The notes under the pieces: model-generated | Told to the model about the DNA's origin: nothing | The model's database searches: none | Seen by the model: the letters and a program-made list of their open reading frames with translations, nothing else | Shown: positions 10,988 through 21,209 of the stretch, piece by piece | How positions within the stretch are numbered: position 1 is the stretch's first letter | Layout of the letters: every line of letters begins with the position of its first letter | Position numbers and translations under genes: made by a program | NCBI GenBank assembly: GCA_037074615.1 | Contig: CM073532.1 | Location: 18,492,001-18,556,000, forward strand | Length of the DNA: 64,000 nucleotides | Reading direction: 5' to 3' | Source: Leucaena leucocephala | Taxonomy: Eukaryota; Streptophyta; Magnoliopsida; Fabales; Fabaceae

Positions 10988-12121
10988 TCACTGCTCTGGC
11001 TCTTTATCTTCCTTTGGTTGCATGTTTAGGGCTCTTCTAGCCACTAATGCTTCTCCCTTAACAGGTTCAACTTCATCAATCTCCAATTCAGAATCAGTCA
11101 CCAAAGAAGGCATGTCATCATCACTTTTATCGCTAGAATGCACACTGTCATACTCGCTATTATCTTTGAGGATCATGGCCCTCTTATTGGGACATTGGGA
11201 AGCAATATGCCCTTTTCCATGACATCTAAAACATTGAAGGGAAGAGGTGATACAAGTAGAAGAAGTTCTCCACTCACTCTTGGGTTTGGATTCCTCCTTG
11301 GCTTTTGGTGTCAATTTTGCAACATCTTTAGCCTTAGAATCCTTCCACTTCGATGCTGATCTAGAGTCCCGCCAACCATGAGATGAGGATTTGGAGTGTT
11401 TTTCTTTATACCGCTTCTCAACTTTGATGGCTTTATGCACTAGCTCTTCTTTATCAACAAAAGTGTACATCTCAACTTTGTCTCTAATTTCAGGCCTTAA
11501 CCCATCAATGATTCTGGTCATGCTTGCTTCTTCTCCTTCTTGTACTCCATCTCGCATTTTAAGAAGGTCAAGTTCATGCACATATTCATCGACAGTCATA
11601 GAGCCTTGGCCAAACAGTCGTAACTTTCTATTTAGCTCTCGATAGTAGTAACTAGGGACATACTTGTTGCGCATAAGTTTCTTTAGCTTTGACCATGTAT
11701 GAGGTGGTCCTTTGCCCTTAAGACGCCTTTTAAGCTGTAAATCTTTCCACCAAACAATAGCATAGTCAGAAAATTGATATGAAGCAATTTTTACCTTGTT
11801 TTCTTCTGGCCAGTCATTCATTCTGAAGATTTGCTCAAACTTCATCTCCCAATCAAGGTATGCATCTGGATTTATATTACCCTTGAAGGTAGGGTACTTG
11901 ACCTTTGGGTCATAGGTGTCAAAATCACGGTTTTTAGGTCTGCTCCTATTCTTTGAGGATGAAGAACCAGATCTAATCACCTCCTCGTCACCACTACTTG
12001 TTTTGGATGCTTTTAGCTCCGCCAGCTCCAACTTGAGTTTGAGAAATTCATCTCTCATGGCTCTCATGAACAGCTTAGGATCTGCGTTGAATTCTTCCAT
12101 AGGGGCTTCTCTGTCACTCAT
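10988..12121 (-). CDS. Gag protein of CRM-like element
   Basis: This is an open frame of 377 codons starting at the ATG at 12121, about 890 bp after the primer binding site. It encodes the structural protein of the virus-like particle. Residues 1-60 are charged and helical. The retrotransposon gag domain lies at about 85-200 (KYPTFKGNINPDAYLDWE, then WWKDLQLKRR). A basic linker follows, and a CCHC zinc knuckle CFRCHGKGHIASQCPNK at about 296-312 would bind RNA. The stop at 10988-10990 is TGA where Arg is expected before the protease, so this is a truncated gag-pol rather than a natural gag terminus. The gag itself could still be translated. Confidence 0.85.
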   Translation of the reverse strand: MSDREAPMEEFNADPKLFMRAMRDEFLKLKLELAELKASKTSSGDEEVIRSGSSSSKNRSRPKNRDFDTYDPKVKYPTFKGNINPDAYLDWEMKFEQIFRMNDWPEENKVKIASYQFSDYAIVWWKDLQLKRRLKGKGPPHTWSKLKKLMRNKYVPSYYYRELNRKLRLFGQGSMTVDEYVHELDLLKMRDGVQEGEEASMTRIIDGLRPEIRDKVEMYTFVDKEELVHKAIKVEKRYKEKHSKSSSHGWRDSRSASKWKDSKAKDVAKLTPKAKEESKPKSEWRTSSTCITSSLQCFRCHGKGHIASQCPNKRAMILKDNSEYDSVHSSDKSDDDMPSLVTDSELEIDEVEPVKGEALVARRALNMQPKEDKEPEQ

Positions 12122-13010
12122 CTTGAAACTGAAACGTTAGTGTGATAAAAAAAAATGAAATAGTAAGAAGGGACCTTACCACTCTACTCACGTGTTTCAC
12201 TCAAGAAATCATAGTGTCACTCTTGTTTAACTCAAATCCGGCTTTTAAATTGATGTAATAACACTCTCGCCTTTTACCACTCAAACTTGCCTCCTATAAT
12301 ATTCTTGATTGAAACTCAACAAAATCAAGATAAAATGGTAATCTCCACAACCAGAATTGCAAGAACCAGAAAAATATAAGAGATAAGAAAGGACAATATG
12401 GAAAGCTATGAATTAGAAAAGAAAAGGATAAAAAAAAGGGAAGAAAATATTTAGGAAAGGTGCTACCTTGAGAATAATTTAGGAAATTGAGCACCTTGCA
12501 AGAAAAGCAAATCAAGTTAGGAAGGTGAGATATGGAAGGAAGGAAGTAAATAGGAAACTTGAAGAAAAAAGGAAAGAAATTAAAATTAAGCAATACGAAA
12601 AATTAGGAAATATGTAAAGAGAGGAAATAAGAACTGTTACCACCCAAGTTTAATGATTTAGGAAACTAGTTGTGACTTGTAATGGAAGCTCTTCTCAATT
12701 TTAGGAAACTCATCTTTAACATTGTAATTCTCAAATCTACAGCTCCTCCTTTTTTTCTTTTTCTTTTTTTTTTTGAATTTTCGGATTTTTTTTTTGCTTT
12801 TTTTTTTCGGAGCTTTTTTTTTTCTGAGCCTTTTTTTTTTGCTCAAAGGAACGTAGAAAGTCACAAAAAAAACACAAATAGGGTGTGGAAAGGTGAAGAA
12901 CCAAATTGATGGAAGCAAGGGACGAAGGACAAATGATAGAATTAAGAAGATGAAACAAGAAAACAAAAATAATATATAAAAGGATAGAACTTGAATTCTA
13001 GCAAACCTTA
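12122..13010 (-). other. 5' leader of CRM-like element
   Basis: This untranslated stretch lies between the primer binding site and gag. On the plus strand it has long T-runs at 12750-12842, which are A-runs in the element's RNA. The lysine-rich reading frames here are artefacts of those runs. I see no gene. Confidence 0.75.
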
Positions 13011-13022
13011 GCTTTGATACCA
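13011..13022 (-). other. Primer binding site, initiator Met-tRNA type
   Basis: Read on the minus strand this is TGGTATCAAAGC, two bases inside the 5' LTR. It matches the usual complement of plant initiator Met-tRNA (TGGTATCAGAGC) except for one base. Confidence 0.85.
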
Positions 13023-13024
13023 AA

Positions 13025-13951
13025 TGATATAAGGTACGAATACGGATCGGCTAGGAACAAGTTAGGAAACTAGACGAACGATCGAAGGTAGGACCTTAAG
13101 AGAACCTATCTCTTACAACCCTAGCCATGGAGACACCACAAGGATGATCAGCCCTTGATACAGTCGAGTATTCTCACGAGAATATGAGGCGGCAAGCAAA
13201 GCTCACTCAAGAGAAATAAAATTCTCTAAAATTCATTCATTCAAATCTGTTCCAATTACAAAAAACGTAGCCTTATATAGGCAGCAAAAGAACAATCTAG
13301 AATCAAAAAAACCCTACGTCATAAATGCCATAAATATGCCTTAATGATGATTAACTATCTTGGTTGGCACCAATTAAGGCTAAAGAAAATAGGAAAGTTA
13401 CCTTTTCTTGGAGAAAAAGGCTGCTACCTAAAAATAGGAAACTAACCTAAAATATTCTTATGCAATCTTTGACCAAAAGGCCTTATTTAATGCAAATAAA
13501 AAATGGAAACTTTAAAAAAACAAAATTAAACCATAAATAATACATAAAGACGCCTTCTTGATGCTTCTTGAATATTCTTGGACGTCACTTATGCTCCTCC
13601 TCCAAGGCACATGCTTGTCACATGGTATTTTGAGTGAATTCTTTAATCTGGACTGCACATGGGCCTTGTGCATCATCTTGTTTGGCTTCTAGCAATGTAA
13701 TCACCATGTTTGGACCCTTGATGGGCTGATTGAGGGATGCTTCTTCTAAATAAATAGGTTCTAACTCTTTAAGATCTTTTATCAAATAATTCAACGCCTC
13801 TTTCATAGATTTGGTCCTTGCTCTCGTCATTGGGCCTGCTATTCCTTGTAATGGGTCTTTTAGAGTATTGGACTTCCATCTTTTAGCTTGGGCTCCACGC
13901 TCCATGTTTTGGTCTTCCTTTGATGCTTGATCCTGCCATGCTCCTCTATCA
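13025..13951 (-). repeat. 5' LTR of CRM-like element
   Basis: It starts TGATATAAGG on the plus strand and ends CTCTATCA at 13951, followed by the duplicated CCTTA. It is 927 bp long like its partner. At the place of the partner's stop (5704-5706) it has CAG, so it keeps the older coding state. Confidence 0.95.
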
Positions 13952-13956
13952 CCTTA

Positions 13957-14597
13957 TGTATGCAATGATGTGTACAAGACCAGATATTTGTTATGCCGTA
14001 GGGATGGTTATCAGATTCCAGTCCAACCCTAGTGAGAAACACTGGAAAGCAGTGAAGAGGATCTTGAGATACTTAAAGGGCACAGCTGATTATGCATTGT
14101 GTTATCAAGGAAACGATCTGCGCCTAGTAGGATATTCCAATGCTAATGTAGGCGATGATGAAGAAGAACGAAGATCTACTTCAGGATACACCTTATTGCT
14201 TAACAACGGCGCCATATGTTGGAGTGGCAAGAAGCAGACGTGCATTACTTTACACTCTATGGAAGCTGAGTTTGTGGCATGCACTGCAGCAGCACAAAAA
14301 GTTGTTTGGCTGACGAGATTTATCGAACACCTAGGATTTTGGAACGAGAGTACGAATCCGGTGTTGATACACTATGACAATACTGCAGCCATAGCCTACA
14401 CCAAAGACCATAAGTATCACAACAAGACCAAACATATTGATATCAAGCATAACTTTGTGAGGGATTATATAGCATAGAAAATTATAACTGTACAATATAT
14501 TTCAACCAAATGTATGGTTGCAGGCCCCCTTACTAAGCCAATAGGCAAAGAAACATTTGAGAAACATGTAAAAGCTATTGGCATGCAAAAAATGTAA
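13957..14597 (+). pseudogene. Copia RNase H and polyprotein end
   Basis: This is the continuation of the copia polyprotein after the gypsy insertion. It starts at YAMMCTRPDICYAVG and runs through HWKAVKRILRYLKGT, RRSTSGYTLLLNNGAICW, SMEAEFVACTAAAQKVVWL and KTKHIDIKHNFVRDYIA. A TAG at 14475-14477 stands where the family has Gln. Beyond it the same frame goes on with STKCMVAGPLTKPIG to a final stop near 14597. The 185 codons up to 14477 are open, so decay here is milder than in the reverse transcriptase part. Confidence 0.9.
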
Positions 14598-15690
14598 AGT
14601 AGCAGATTGTATGTAATATTTTTATTTTCATTAATGATATTATGTCATTTATTATTACTTATATGTTTAAGTGAAAGTATACAATGTCTAGTATGTCGTA
14701 TAGGTTGAAAAGGGTAGCTCTCTCACACGAGCAACCATCTTTGATGCTATAGAAGCGTTCAAAGATGAGACATGTGTTCACCAGTAAAGCAACAAGAGTG
14801 CTGATATGGTAGAGAAGAAACACAATAAATATCACCTTGGCTTAAAAAGTGCAGTAAATCAAGATGAGATCCATGAGTAAGGATATGGATCAAACTATGG
14901 ATACCCACATCCATAAAATCTATAGCCAGATAACAAATTCAAAATTGACGTCATATTATGTGAATAGAATTGAAGAGTTTGGGTTTAGATACTATGAGTG
15001 TATAGACTTAAGTCTATACGGTGTGATTGATAGAATCAAAATGATGTACACTCTTATAGGATAAGAGGAACACCGTAACATGTGATTTATACTACATGTG
15101 CTAAAGAACTGCAAATAGAAAGTAAGTGAATCAATCCCTGCTTCATTGTTGTGTGAGTTCCAGAAAGGTATCATCCTTTCATTAATGTCCTTTGACTTTG
15201 ACAGTATTATGAAGGTATGTTTCAGCGATTGCTATTTTAGTATATGTCTTATGGTCAAATTATATATGAACTAAAGGTATTATGCTAGGAAAGCGGTTGA
15301 TTCATATCAAAATAATATATGGGCGAAAGAAAGATTGCTAGAATATACACATCCATGCTAGTGTCTATGACCGGTCCCTTGTGATATTATTTTGTTAATT
15401 TCATAAGCGTGGATACTATACATAAGTGGAGGCTATCTAAGTTATATATTGACTCAAGAGGGATTACATTATCCATAAGAAAAGTGTATATGGGTAAATC
15501 TTGGACATTCAAGGCACTATAATATATTTTGATCGAGCTGCACTAAAGTGTTGCTTTGTGCTGGTCTCTGTAAAAGGGATTTCTAGTACAAACGCCCAGA
15601 AGGAGACGTCATGCCTACAAGGTCACGGCAAAGCACCTAATATGAAAAAATGAAGAGAATGAGATTGGACCTAAGATATTTAATCCACCA
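14598..15690 (+). other. Copia 3' non-coding region
   Basis: About 1.1 kb between the polyprotein end and the polypurine tract holds no recognisable gene. Short reading frames (for example at 14864) have no family features. Confidence 0.65.
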
Positions 15691-15705
15691 AGTGTGAGTG
15701 GGAGA
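15691..15705 (+). other. Copia polypurine tract
   Basis: The purine-rich AGTGTGAGTGGGAGA lies directly before the LTR start TGTTAGG, the expected plus-strand primer of a copia element. Confidence 0.75.
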
Positions 15706-16120
15706 TGTTAGGAAATGGGCCAGTCCACCTATGGTGGATTAGGCCCAGGTCCATGAGAAGTAAAAATGGAGGGGACAGTTATATTTTGAAGGGAGGAAAA
15801 TGAGGGAGTGGGCAGTTACATCCCACTTCTCCCACCACATATACACATGTATAGAAGAAACAAAGGGTGGGTGACCAGATGAATTGCTCGGGTGTGTAGG
15901 TTTGTTTTGCAGACAAGAAAAAGGGATTGTGCTCTTCTTTTTCTCCTCCTCTGTTCCCTTTCGTTTTTGGTTCAGTGCTCCTCGATGCTCTTCCGATGTA
16001 TTTGCTGTGAAACATACCGGAGTCTATATAAGGTGCTCCAGTTACGTGTGGGTATCTCAGTGGATAAGAGACCATCTAAGGTACACCTGAATCAAACAGA
16101 ACTCAAACTTGCGTCTAACG
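15706..16120 (+). repeat. Copia 3' LTR (about 415 bp)
   Basis: It starts TGTTAGGAAA and ends CTAACG, which would be CTAACA if intact (mirror of TGTTAG). Glycosylase exon sequence starts right after it, so the right edge of the insertion is near 16120. The left LTR is outside the window, so the target duplication cannot be tested. Confidence 0.7.
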
Positions 16121-16895
16121 GATACTGATGGAAATTACAAGTCTTGTGAAAATTCAAAGGAGTTCAATGCACATGACGAATCATTTATTGGGTTCTCTAA
16201 TGGAAGAGACTATTTTGCTAATGGGGGCATTGGGAATTTTCCATCCCCAGAAGAACTAGCAAACCTTGATGAGAGCTTTCTAGCAAACCGATGCAAACTT
16301 GGCTATAGAGCAGGTCGTATAGTAAAACTTGCTCGAGCCATTGTTGAAGGTAGAATTCAATTAGGACTGCTTGAAGAACTTTCTAAAGATGAAAGATTAT
16401 TAAGCTACAAGCAGCTAACAGAGCATTTGAAAGAGATTGAGGGATCTGGCCTTTTTACTCGTGCCAATGTTCTTATGTGCATGGGTTACTACCATGTTGT
16501 TCCAACCGATTCTGAAGCGATTAGGCATTTGAAACAGGTGTTAGTTTCAAACATTTTTTTGTTCGTTGTCCAGTTGTGAAATGCTCTTGATATTTTATGA
16601 GACGTCTATTATTTCAGGTTCATTCAAGAAAATCCACAACTCGAACAGTTCAGAGAGACGTTGAAGAAATTTATGGAAAGTATGAGCCATACCAGTACCT
16701 GGCATACTGTTAAGTTTTTGAATTATGGGAACTGAAAACTTTATAGTACTCGAGGAACAAAATATGTTATTTAGTGGTAGTCTTTGCTATGTCCAGGTCT
16801 GAACTATGGGACTTCTACGAAAGAAGATTTGGGAAAATGAATGCAATGTCTTGTTCTGATTATAAACTCATAACTGCTACTAATATGAGAAGCGA

Positions 16896-19711
16896 TGTCA
16901 CATCCTTATTTTTATACATCTTAGGGACCATTCAGTAGCACTTAAACCACTTTCAGGGTCATTGAAGTCTAAACACTTAATCTGGAATTTTATTCATATC
17001 GAGTACTGTTCACTATGGCAAATTCTAGATGAGTGACCTGACTTTGAAAATTCATAACTAATTCTAGAAAAATTGAAATGAAGTGGTTCAAATTGATACA
17101 TTAATATAACTCAAATATATTTCAGGTAAAAATCATTGGTTGACCAATCTTTGACAAATTTAACGTGGGTCAACGTTTCAATCTTACTGTTCATCCAATG
17201 ACTTTCTCCTGAATCCAGCATTCTGGTCCCAACTTTAACAATTTATATCTTTTCGTGTATACATCCAAATTAGACATTCTATATATCAAATTAAATATTA
17301 GTATGTCTACTTTTTACCCTAAAAATTTTGTACATTAATTCAATCATTTACTATTTTTAATGATTTATCAAACATGAATGGGTCTTCACGAGTTACTGTT
17401 CACTGAGCCTATTTTCAGCATTTAGTCTTTACATACCCAAGCATACAACCAACACATATCAGTCATACAAGCCAGATAATAATTAATATCAAATAATCAA
17501 CTGTTATTTATCAGTGCATGATTAACTCCCTCATATTTTATTACATCCTTCTCTGTCTAAAATCCGGCAGCATAACTGCTACAATTCTTCTTTAGAAAGT
17601 AACCGATGTTGTACCGATTCGGTAATTCCCTTATGAGAACTACCATTCTACGTAGTACCCAGGAAAGACTGGATGAACCTTCTGGGTCCACTCACTTCCA
17701 GCCTCCTTAGACAGCACTACGTACACAGTACGTATCAGTTCCTTTCTTTGTTCCGTCTTCGTTGCCTGAATTTTGGCAGCCTACCGGCGTCTCTTAAGAT
17801 TTCCAAATTTTATTTTGACAGAACCTCCCATGTAATGTTATGTTTGGGAATGAGATTCAAAAGAATCCCAGTAACAATAATCATAACAAAATATGTAATG
17901 CAGAGTGACGGTGCTTGCTTGTGACTGTGTACAGATAAGTATGCTGCATGCTTCCATATTCAATAACATATGATCATAGCATTGGAATAGAGCTTCAAGC
18001 ATAACATATAGGACAACAATCAACCAAACAAAACAACACATCACAAAGACATTACATAAGAGCTAGGATTAGTTGTTACCTCAAAAGCAGAGCTTCAGAA
18101 CCTCTCTACTACTTCCAACTCCACCAGAACTTCCTTACTTCTTTCTTTCCCTCACTTTCTCTCTCAAGAACTTCTTTCTTCCTCTCTTTCTTACTTGCAC
18201 CGAAATGAAGGAGTAAGGGGGTATTTATAGTGTTGAGCAATGGCAATCTTGTAATTAGGAAGACTTATGATCCCGTGGTCCTGGTTTTTCCTATTTTCTT
18301 TAATTCTCTTTTACTGCATCACCCTGGACACCTCATGGGACACCTCATAGGACACCTCACCACCCATATTCTTCATGTGACGAAATTTGGAGGTTCTGGA
18401 AGCTTTCCGGTCCAATCCAGTACCGGCCCGGTCCATCGCCTCGAAAAACATGCCATTTTCTGAATCTGATGTTTCTGAAGATCCTTTTTATGTCTACTGA
18501 CCTCACATTTAGTATCTAGACCCTTTATATCATTAACTTTTTAATACTGGGTCCAGACTCAATTACAGATCCCCTGCGAAATGACCAAAATGCCCTTGGT
18601 GCCCTATCTTGTCCTATTTTAACCCTAAGGGCAAAATCGTCATTTCACACCTTTCTAGACTCGGTCAAAGCTTATACTGGCTCTAGCCAACCTTATTTAG
18701 ACATGTCTTGACCTCTGGGTCTGTCCAAAATGACCAGAATACCCTTTATTCATCTGCTGCCCTTTTTGTACAACATAGGGGCATTTTCGTAATTTCGCAC
18801 TTTTCCGGGGTTCTGCTGGACACTGGCCCACCTATCAGTCCAAGAGTCTTATTGGGCCTCTAATGGCGCCATTTTTGGGCTTCCTGGGTCCATTATCTGT
18901 ATGGCACGCATTACGAGGAATCTTCCTTTAACACAGTTCATTGAATATTTTAACTATTATTTACCGATTATATACCTTTTCCGGACACCGGCTCTTTTTC
19001 CCAGATACAGTGTCCTACTGTGTTCAGGCATCCTTGGGGGTTATAACGGTCATCTGACCGAAGTCATTCGATCGCATTCAGCCCCTTTAAAAATACCGAT
19101 AAATCTCCAACCCGGATCCCCGGAGGCCTCACACTCCCGTCTGGATTTTTTATTTTGTGAATAACTTTTCCTACAGACCTCCTATCGGTATCCTGTCAGT
19201 TTCCCGACATCCGCCCCATAAAGGCGCATCATCCTGTATTTTCCCACTTATATCTGAAATCTAGGGTATCCGGTATAAATTTTTATAACTTTTAGACGAT
19301 CAGTCCATTTCTGGCTATTTGGAGTCTTCAAAAATTCCGGTATTAGGCTTAGTTACCCGGCGTCACCTGCCCTACCTTCTGGTAGAATCTGGGACTGAAA
19401 TACTGTCGGGCGGTGCAAACCACTTCTGGCCTATTTTCTTTAATTATACTTTAGCCCCAGGGAACTTTTCCTTCTTTATAATTAAGTCCCTTAATTTGGC
19501 TAAAATTACACTTTAAGACCCCACATTTTTGTCTACCTTTCATTCCTAACTTTAAACTTTCCATAATTGCATTTAGGTCCCTTAATTTCCTTTCTTTTGC
19601 AATTTAATCCTTTTCTTTACATAAAGGTCCACATGTCTTTCCTGAAACAGAGCTCATATATTTCGTTTAATCTGTACATAGGAACCAGTACAGAAAATTA
19701 AGGATATTACA
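16896..19711 (-). repeat. Solo LTR 2, long-LTR family subtype C
   Basis: On the plus strand it starts TGTCACATCC and ends GGATATTACA (2816 bp), with perfect AGCGA duplications at 16891-16895 and 19712-19716. It has no internal element sequence. Its sense is minus, since the TATA box is reversed at 18221-18230. It sits in the last exon of the glycosylase pseudogene; removing it with one AGCGA restores the reading frame to the stop at 19751. Confidence 0.95.
18221..18230 (-). promoter_or_regulatory. TATA box of solo LTR 2
   Basis: On the minus strand this is CTATAAATAC, conserved across the family. Transcription from here would run leftward and antisense across the glycosylase exons. Confidence 0.55.
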
Positions 19712-19753
19712 AGCGACGGTAGCCGCAAAAGGAAGAGGAAGCGAGCACCTTAG

Positions 19754-21122
19754 TATGCCGAAGCCATCAACGATGAGTTTTTCTATCCGAATGCGTAAGC
19801 CCAATTGGAAAGTAATACATGTTTTTTTAGTTGAATTCAAGTGATATCCTAGCCGATAGGCATAGATTGCTGTCTTTTTCTTGTGTGTGGCTTGGTTCGA
19901 GTAAACTAATATATTGTTCAATGTTGTTTGTGACTCTAAAATTAGTTGGGGTATATTGGCCAAAACATATTTTTTAGGCTTTCATTTGACATCATATTTT
20001 TTACTTGTATACATTTCCGACACAATCTCCCATTTAACTATTCAAGTGTAAGTCAATATATTTTTTGAACCATACAAATATACGCCCCCTATTTGTCTAG
20101 ATTGAAGACGTGTTAGCGAAACCTATTTTGATCTAGGTTTCACTATTTTCACATAATTGTTGTCATAATTTAGTTTTAAAAAGGAGGAGATATTTTTAAT
20201 CATTTAACTGTGCATCAATTTTCGCTTCGTTCATTCCAATGTTGTCCTTTTATTTGTTTAAAAATTAGACTTAAAGAAATGTTGAAATATTTTGAAAGAT
20301 AAGACGAAATTAATCTCGAGTAATTAAAATATAACAAAGAAACTACATAGTTAAATAAAAAAAATGTGATATTTAAAAGAAAAGTACAATTTTACAACCA
20401 TATCAAAAAATAAACATTCAAATCCAAGTAAACAATTTAAAATATCTAACAAGAAATGTTTCGAATTGAACTGAAATTTTACTGACTCATCTTAAATGTT
20501 TAATTCAATCTAATGACTCATCTTAAATGTTTAATTCAATCTCAAAATTTTTGCTTTTTCAAAAGTTGTTATTTTCTAAAATTGTTTGTTATTACTTTTC
20601 TTTAAAAACTATTCTCTAAAAGTTAATATAAACTTACTATAAATCATGAATCAAATTCTTACATACTTATTCAATAGACAAAAACTTATAGCACTGATAC
20701 AAACTTGAATTAATTAAAAATAAAATAACTTAAGCATGGAGAACATTTAGGTCGAAAACAATAACTTTTCATATCTTTTAGTTTCTTCATTTGATATTGA
20801 ATGGTACAAGGCATGAATCTTCTATATTTAGTTATATATTTATAAAAACAACCACTAGAACATCACCAAGCAATTTTGTGTTGTCACATAGGATACAAAA
20901 ATAAGAACATAAAATGAGATTTTTTATTATTTAATATATATAATAAAATATGTTTAAATATACCTTTCATGTTTTGAAATCCAATGTTCCAAATTCTTCA
21001 CATATAGATAAGTAATGATCATTTTTGGGTATTACTAAACATTCATTATTATTCTAATTTTTTTCGCAAAAGAGTTATGCGTACTCAGAAATTATTGACT
21101 CAATGTCACTCTTGAAGTGATA
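19754..21122. other. AT-rich intergenic stretch
   Basis: This follows the stop of the glycosylase pseudogene and probably includes its old 3' untranslated region. I see no gene or element ends. A 31-bp tandem duplication lies at 20483-20542. Confidence 0.6.
20483..20542. repeat. 31-bp tandem duplication
   Basis: The unit beginning TGACTCATCTTAAATG is present twice, at 20483 and 20514, and differs only at its end. It looks like a simple recent duplication. Confidence 0.85.
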
Positions 21123-21139
21123 CACTGGTGGAAAATTGG
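21123..21139 (+). repeat. CACTA left terminal inverted repeat
   Basis: The sequence is CACTGGTGGAAAATTGG. The CACTG start followed by TGGAAA is usual for plant CACTA ends and pairs with 29794-29810. Confidence 0.85.
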
Positions 21140-21209
21140 CAATCGAAATCCCCACTTTTAAACCGATCAATGCAGAGATGGTTTTAAAAAAATGAGCGGT
21201 GGCATTTTT

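Larger units (their letters stand above)
4796..13951 (-). mobile_element. CRM-like Ty3/gypsy retrotransposon
   Basis: This is a complete insertion on the minus strand with two 927-bp LTRs (4796-5722 and 13025-13951), a primer binding site, gag-pol and a polypurine tract. It is flanked by the 5-bp duplication CCTTA (4791-4795 and 13952-13956). The LTRs differ at only about ten positions by eye, so it is one of the younger insertions here. Without the solo LTR inside it, it is about 7.15 kb. The polyprotein ends inside the 3' LTR and lacks a classical chromodomain. Together with an initiator-Met-tRNA-type primer site, this points to the CRM (centromeric) lineage of chromoviruses. The lineage call is an inference, without phylogeny. 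Confidence 0.9.
3896..16120 (+). mobile_element. Decayed Ty1/copia element, left end missing
   Basis: Two separated pieces of one copia polyprotein lie either side of a gypsy insertion: reverse transcriptase at 3898-4795 and RNase H at 13957-14597. They are followed by a 3' non-coding part, a polypurine tract and a 3' LTR (15706-16120). The 5' part was cut off by the Athila-like insertion and lies left of the window. The element sits inside a DNA glycosylase gene, whose exon sequence starts immediately after its 3' LTR. Confidence 0.85.
16121..19753 (+). pseudogene. HhH-GPD DNA glycosylase, 5'-truncated, split by solo LTR
   Basis: This is the only recognised host gene, similar to plant DNA glycosylase superfamily (HhH-GPD base excision repair) proteins, which remove damaged bases in the nucleus. 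Three exons can be read: 16121-16537, 16618-16709, and 16797-16895 joined to 19717-19753 across the solo LTR. Together they give about 214 residues with no internal stop, ending in a basic tail (SRKRKRKRAP). Typical stretches are NFPSPEELANLDESFL, CKLGYRAGRI, ANVLMCMGYYHV and PTDSEAIRHLKQ, the last with the Asp of the active site. The hairpin reads GSGLF where relatives, as I recall them, have GFGPF. The donor after exon two that restores frame is TT instead of GT. The 5' half is lost to the copia insertion. It is a recent pseudogene or a duplicated fragment. Confidence 0.82.

Noticed and set aside
12658..13023. Lysine-rich frame of 121 codons on the minus strand
   Set aside because: It is produced by A-runs in the untranslated leader of the CRM-like element, and overlaps its primer binding site.
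15779..16128. Several frames of 68-98 codons on both strands
   Set aside because: They lie in the copia 3' LTR and have no protein features.
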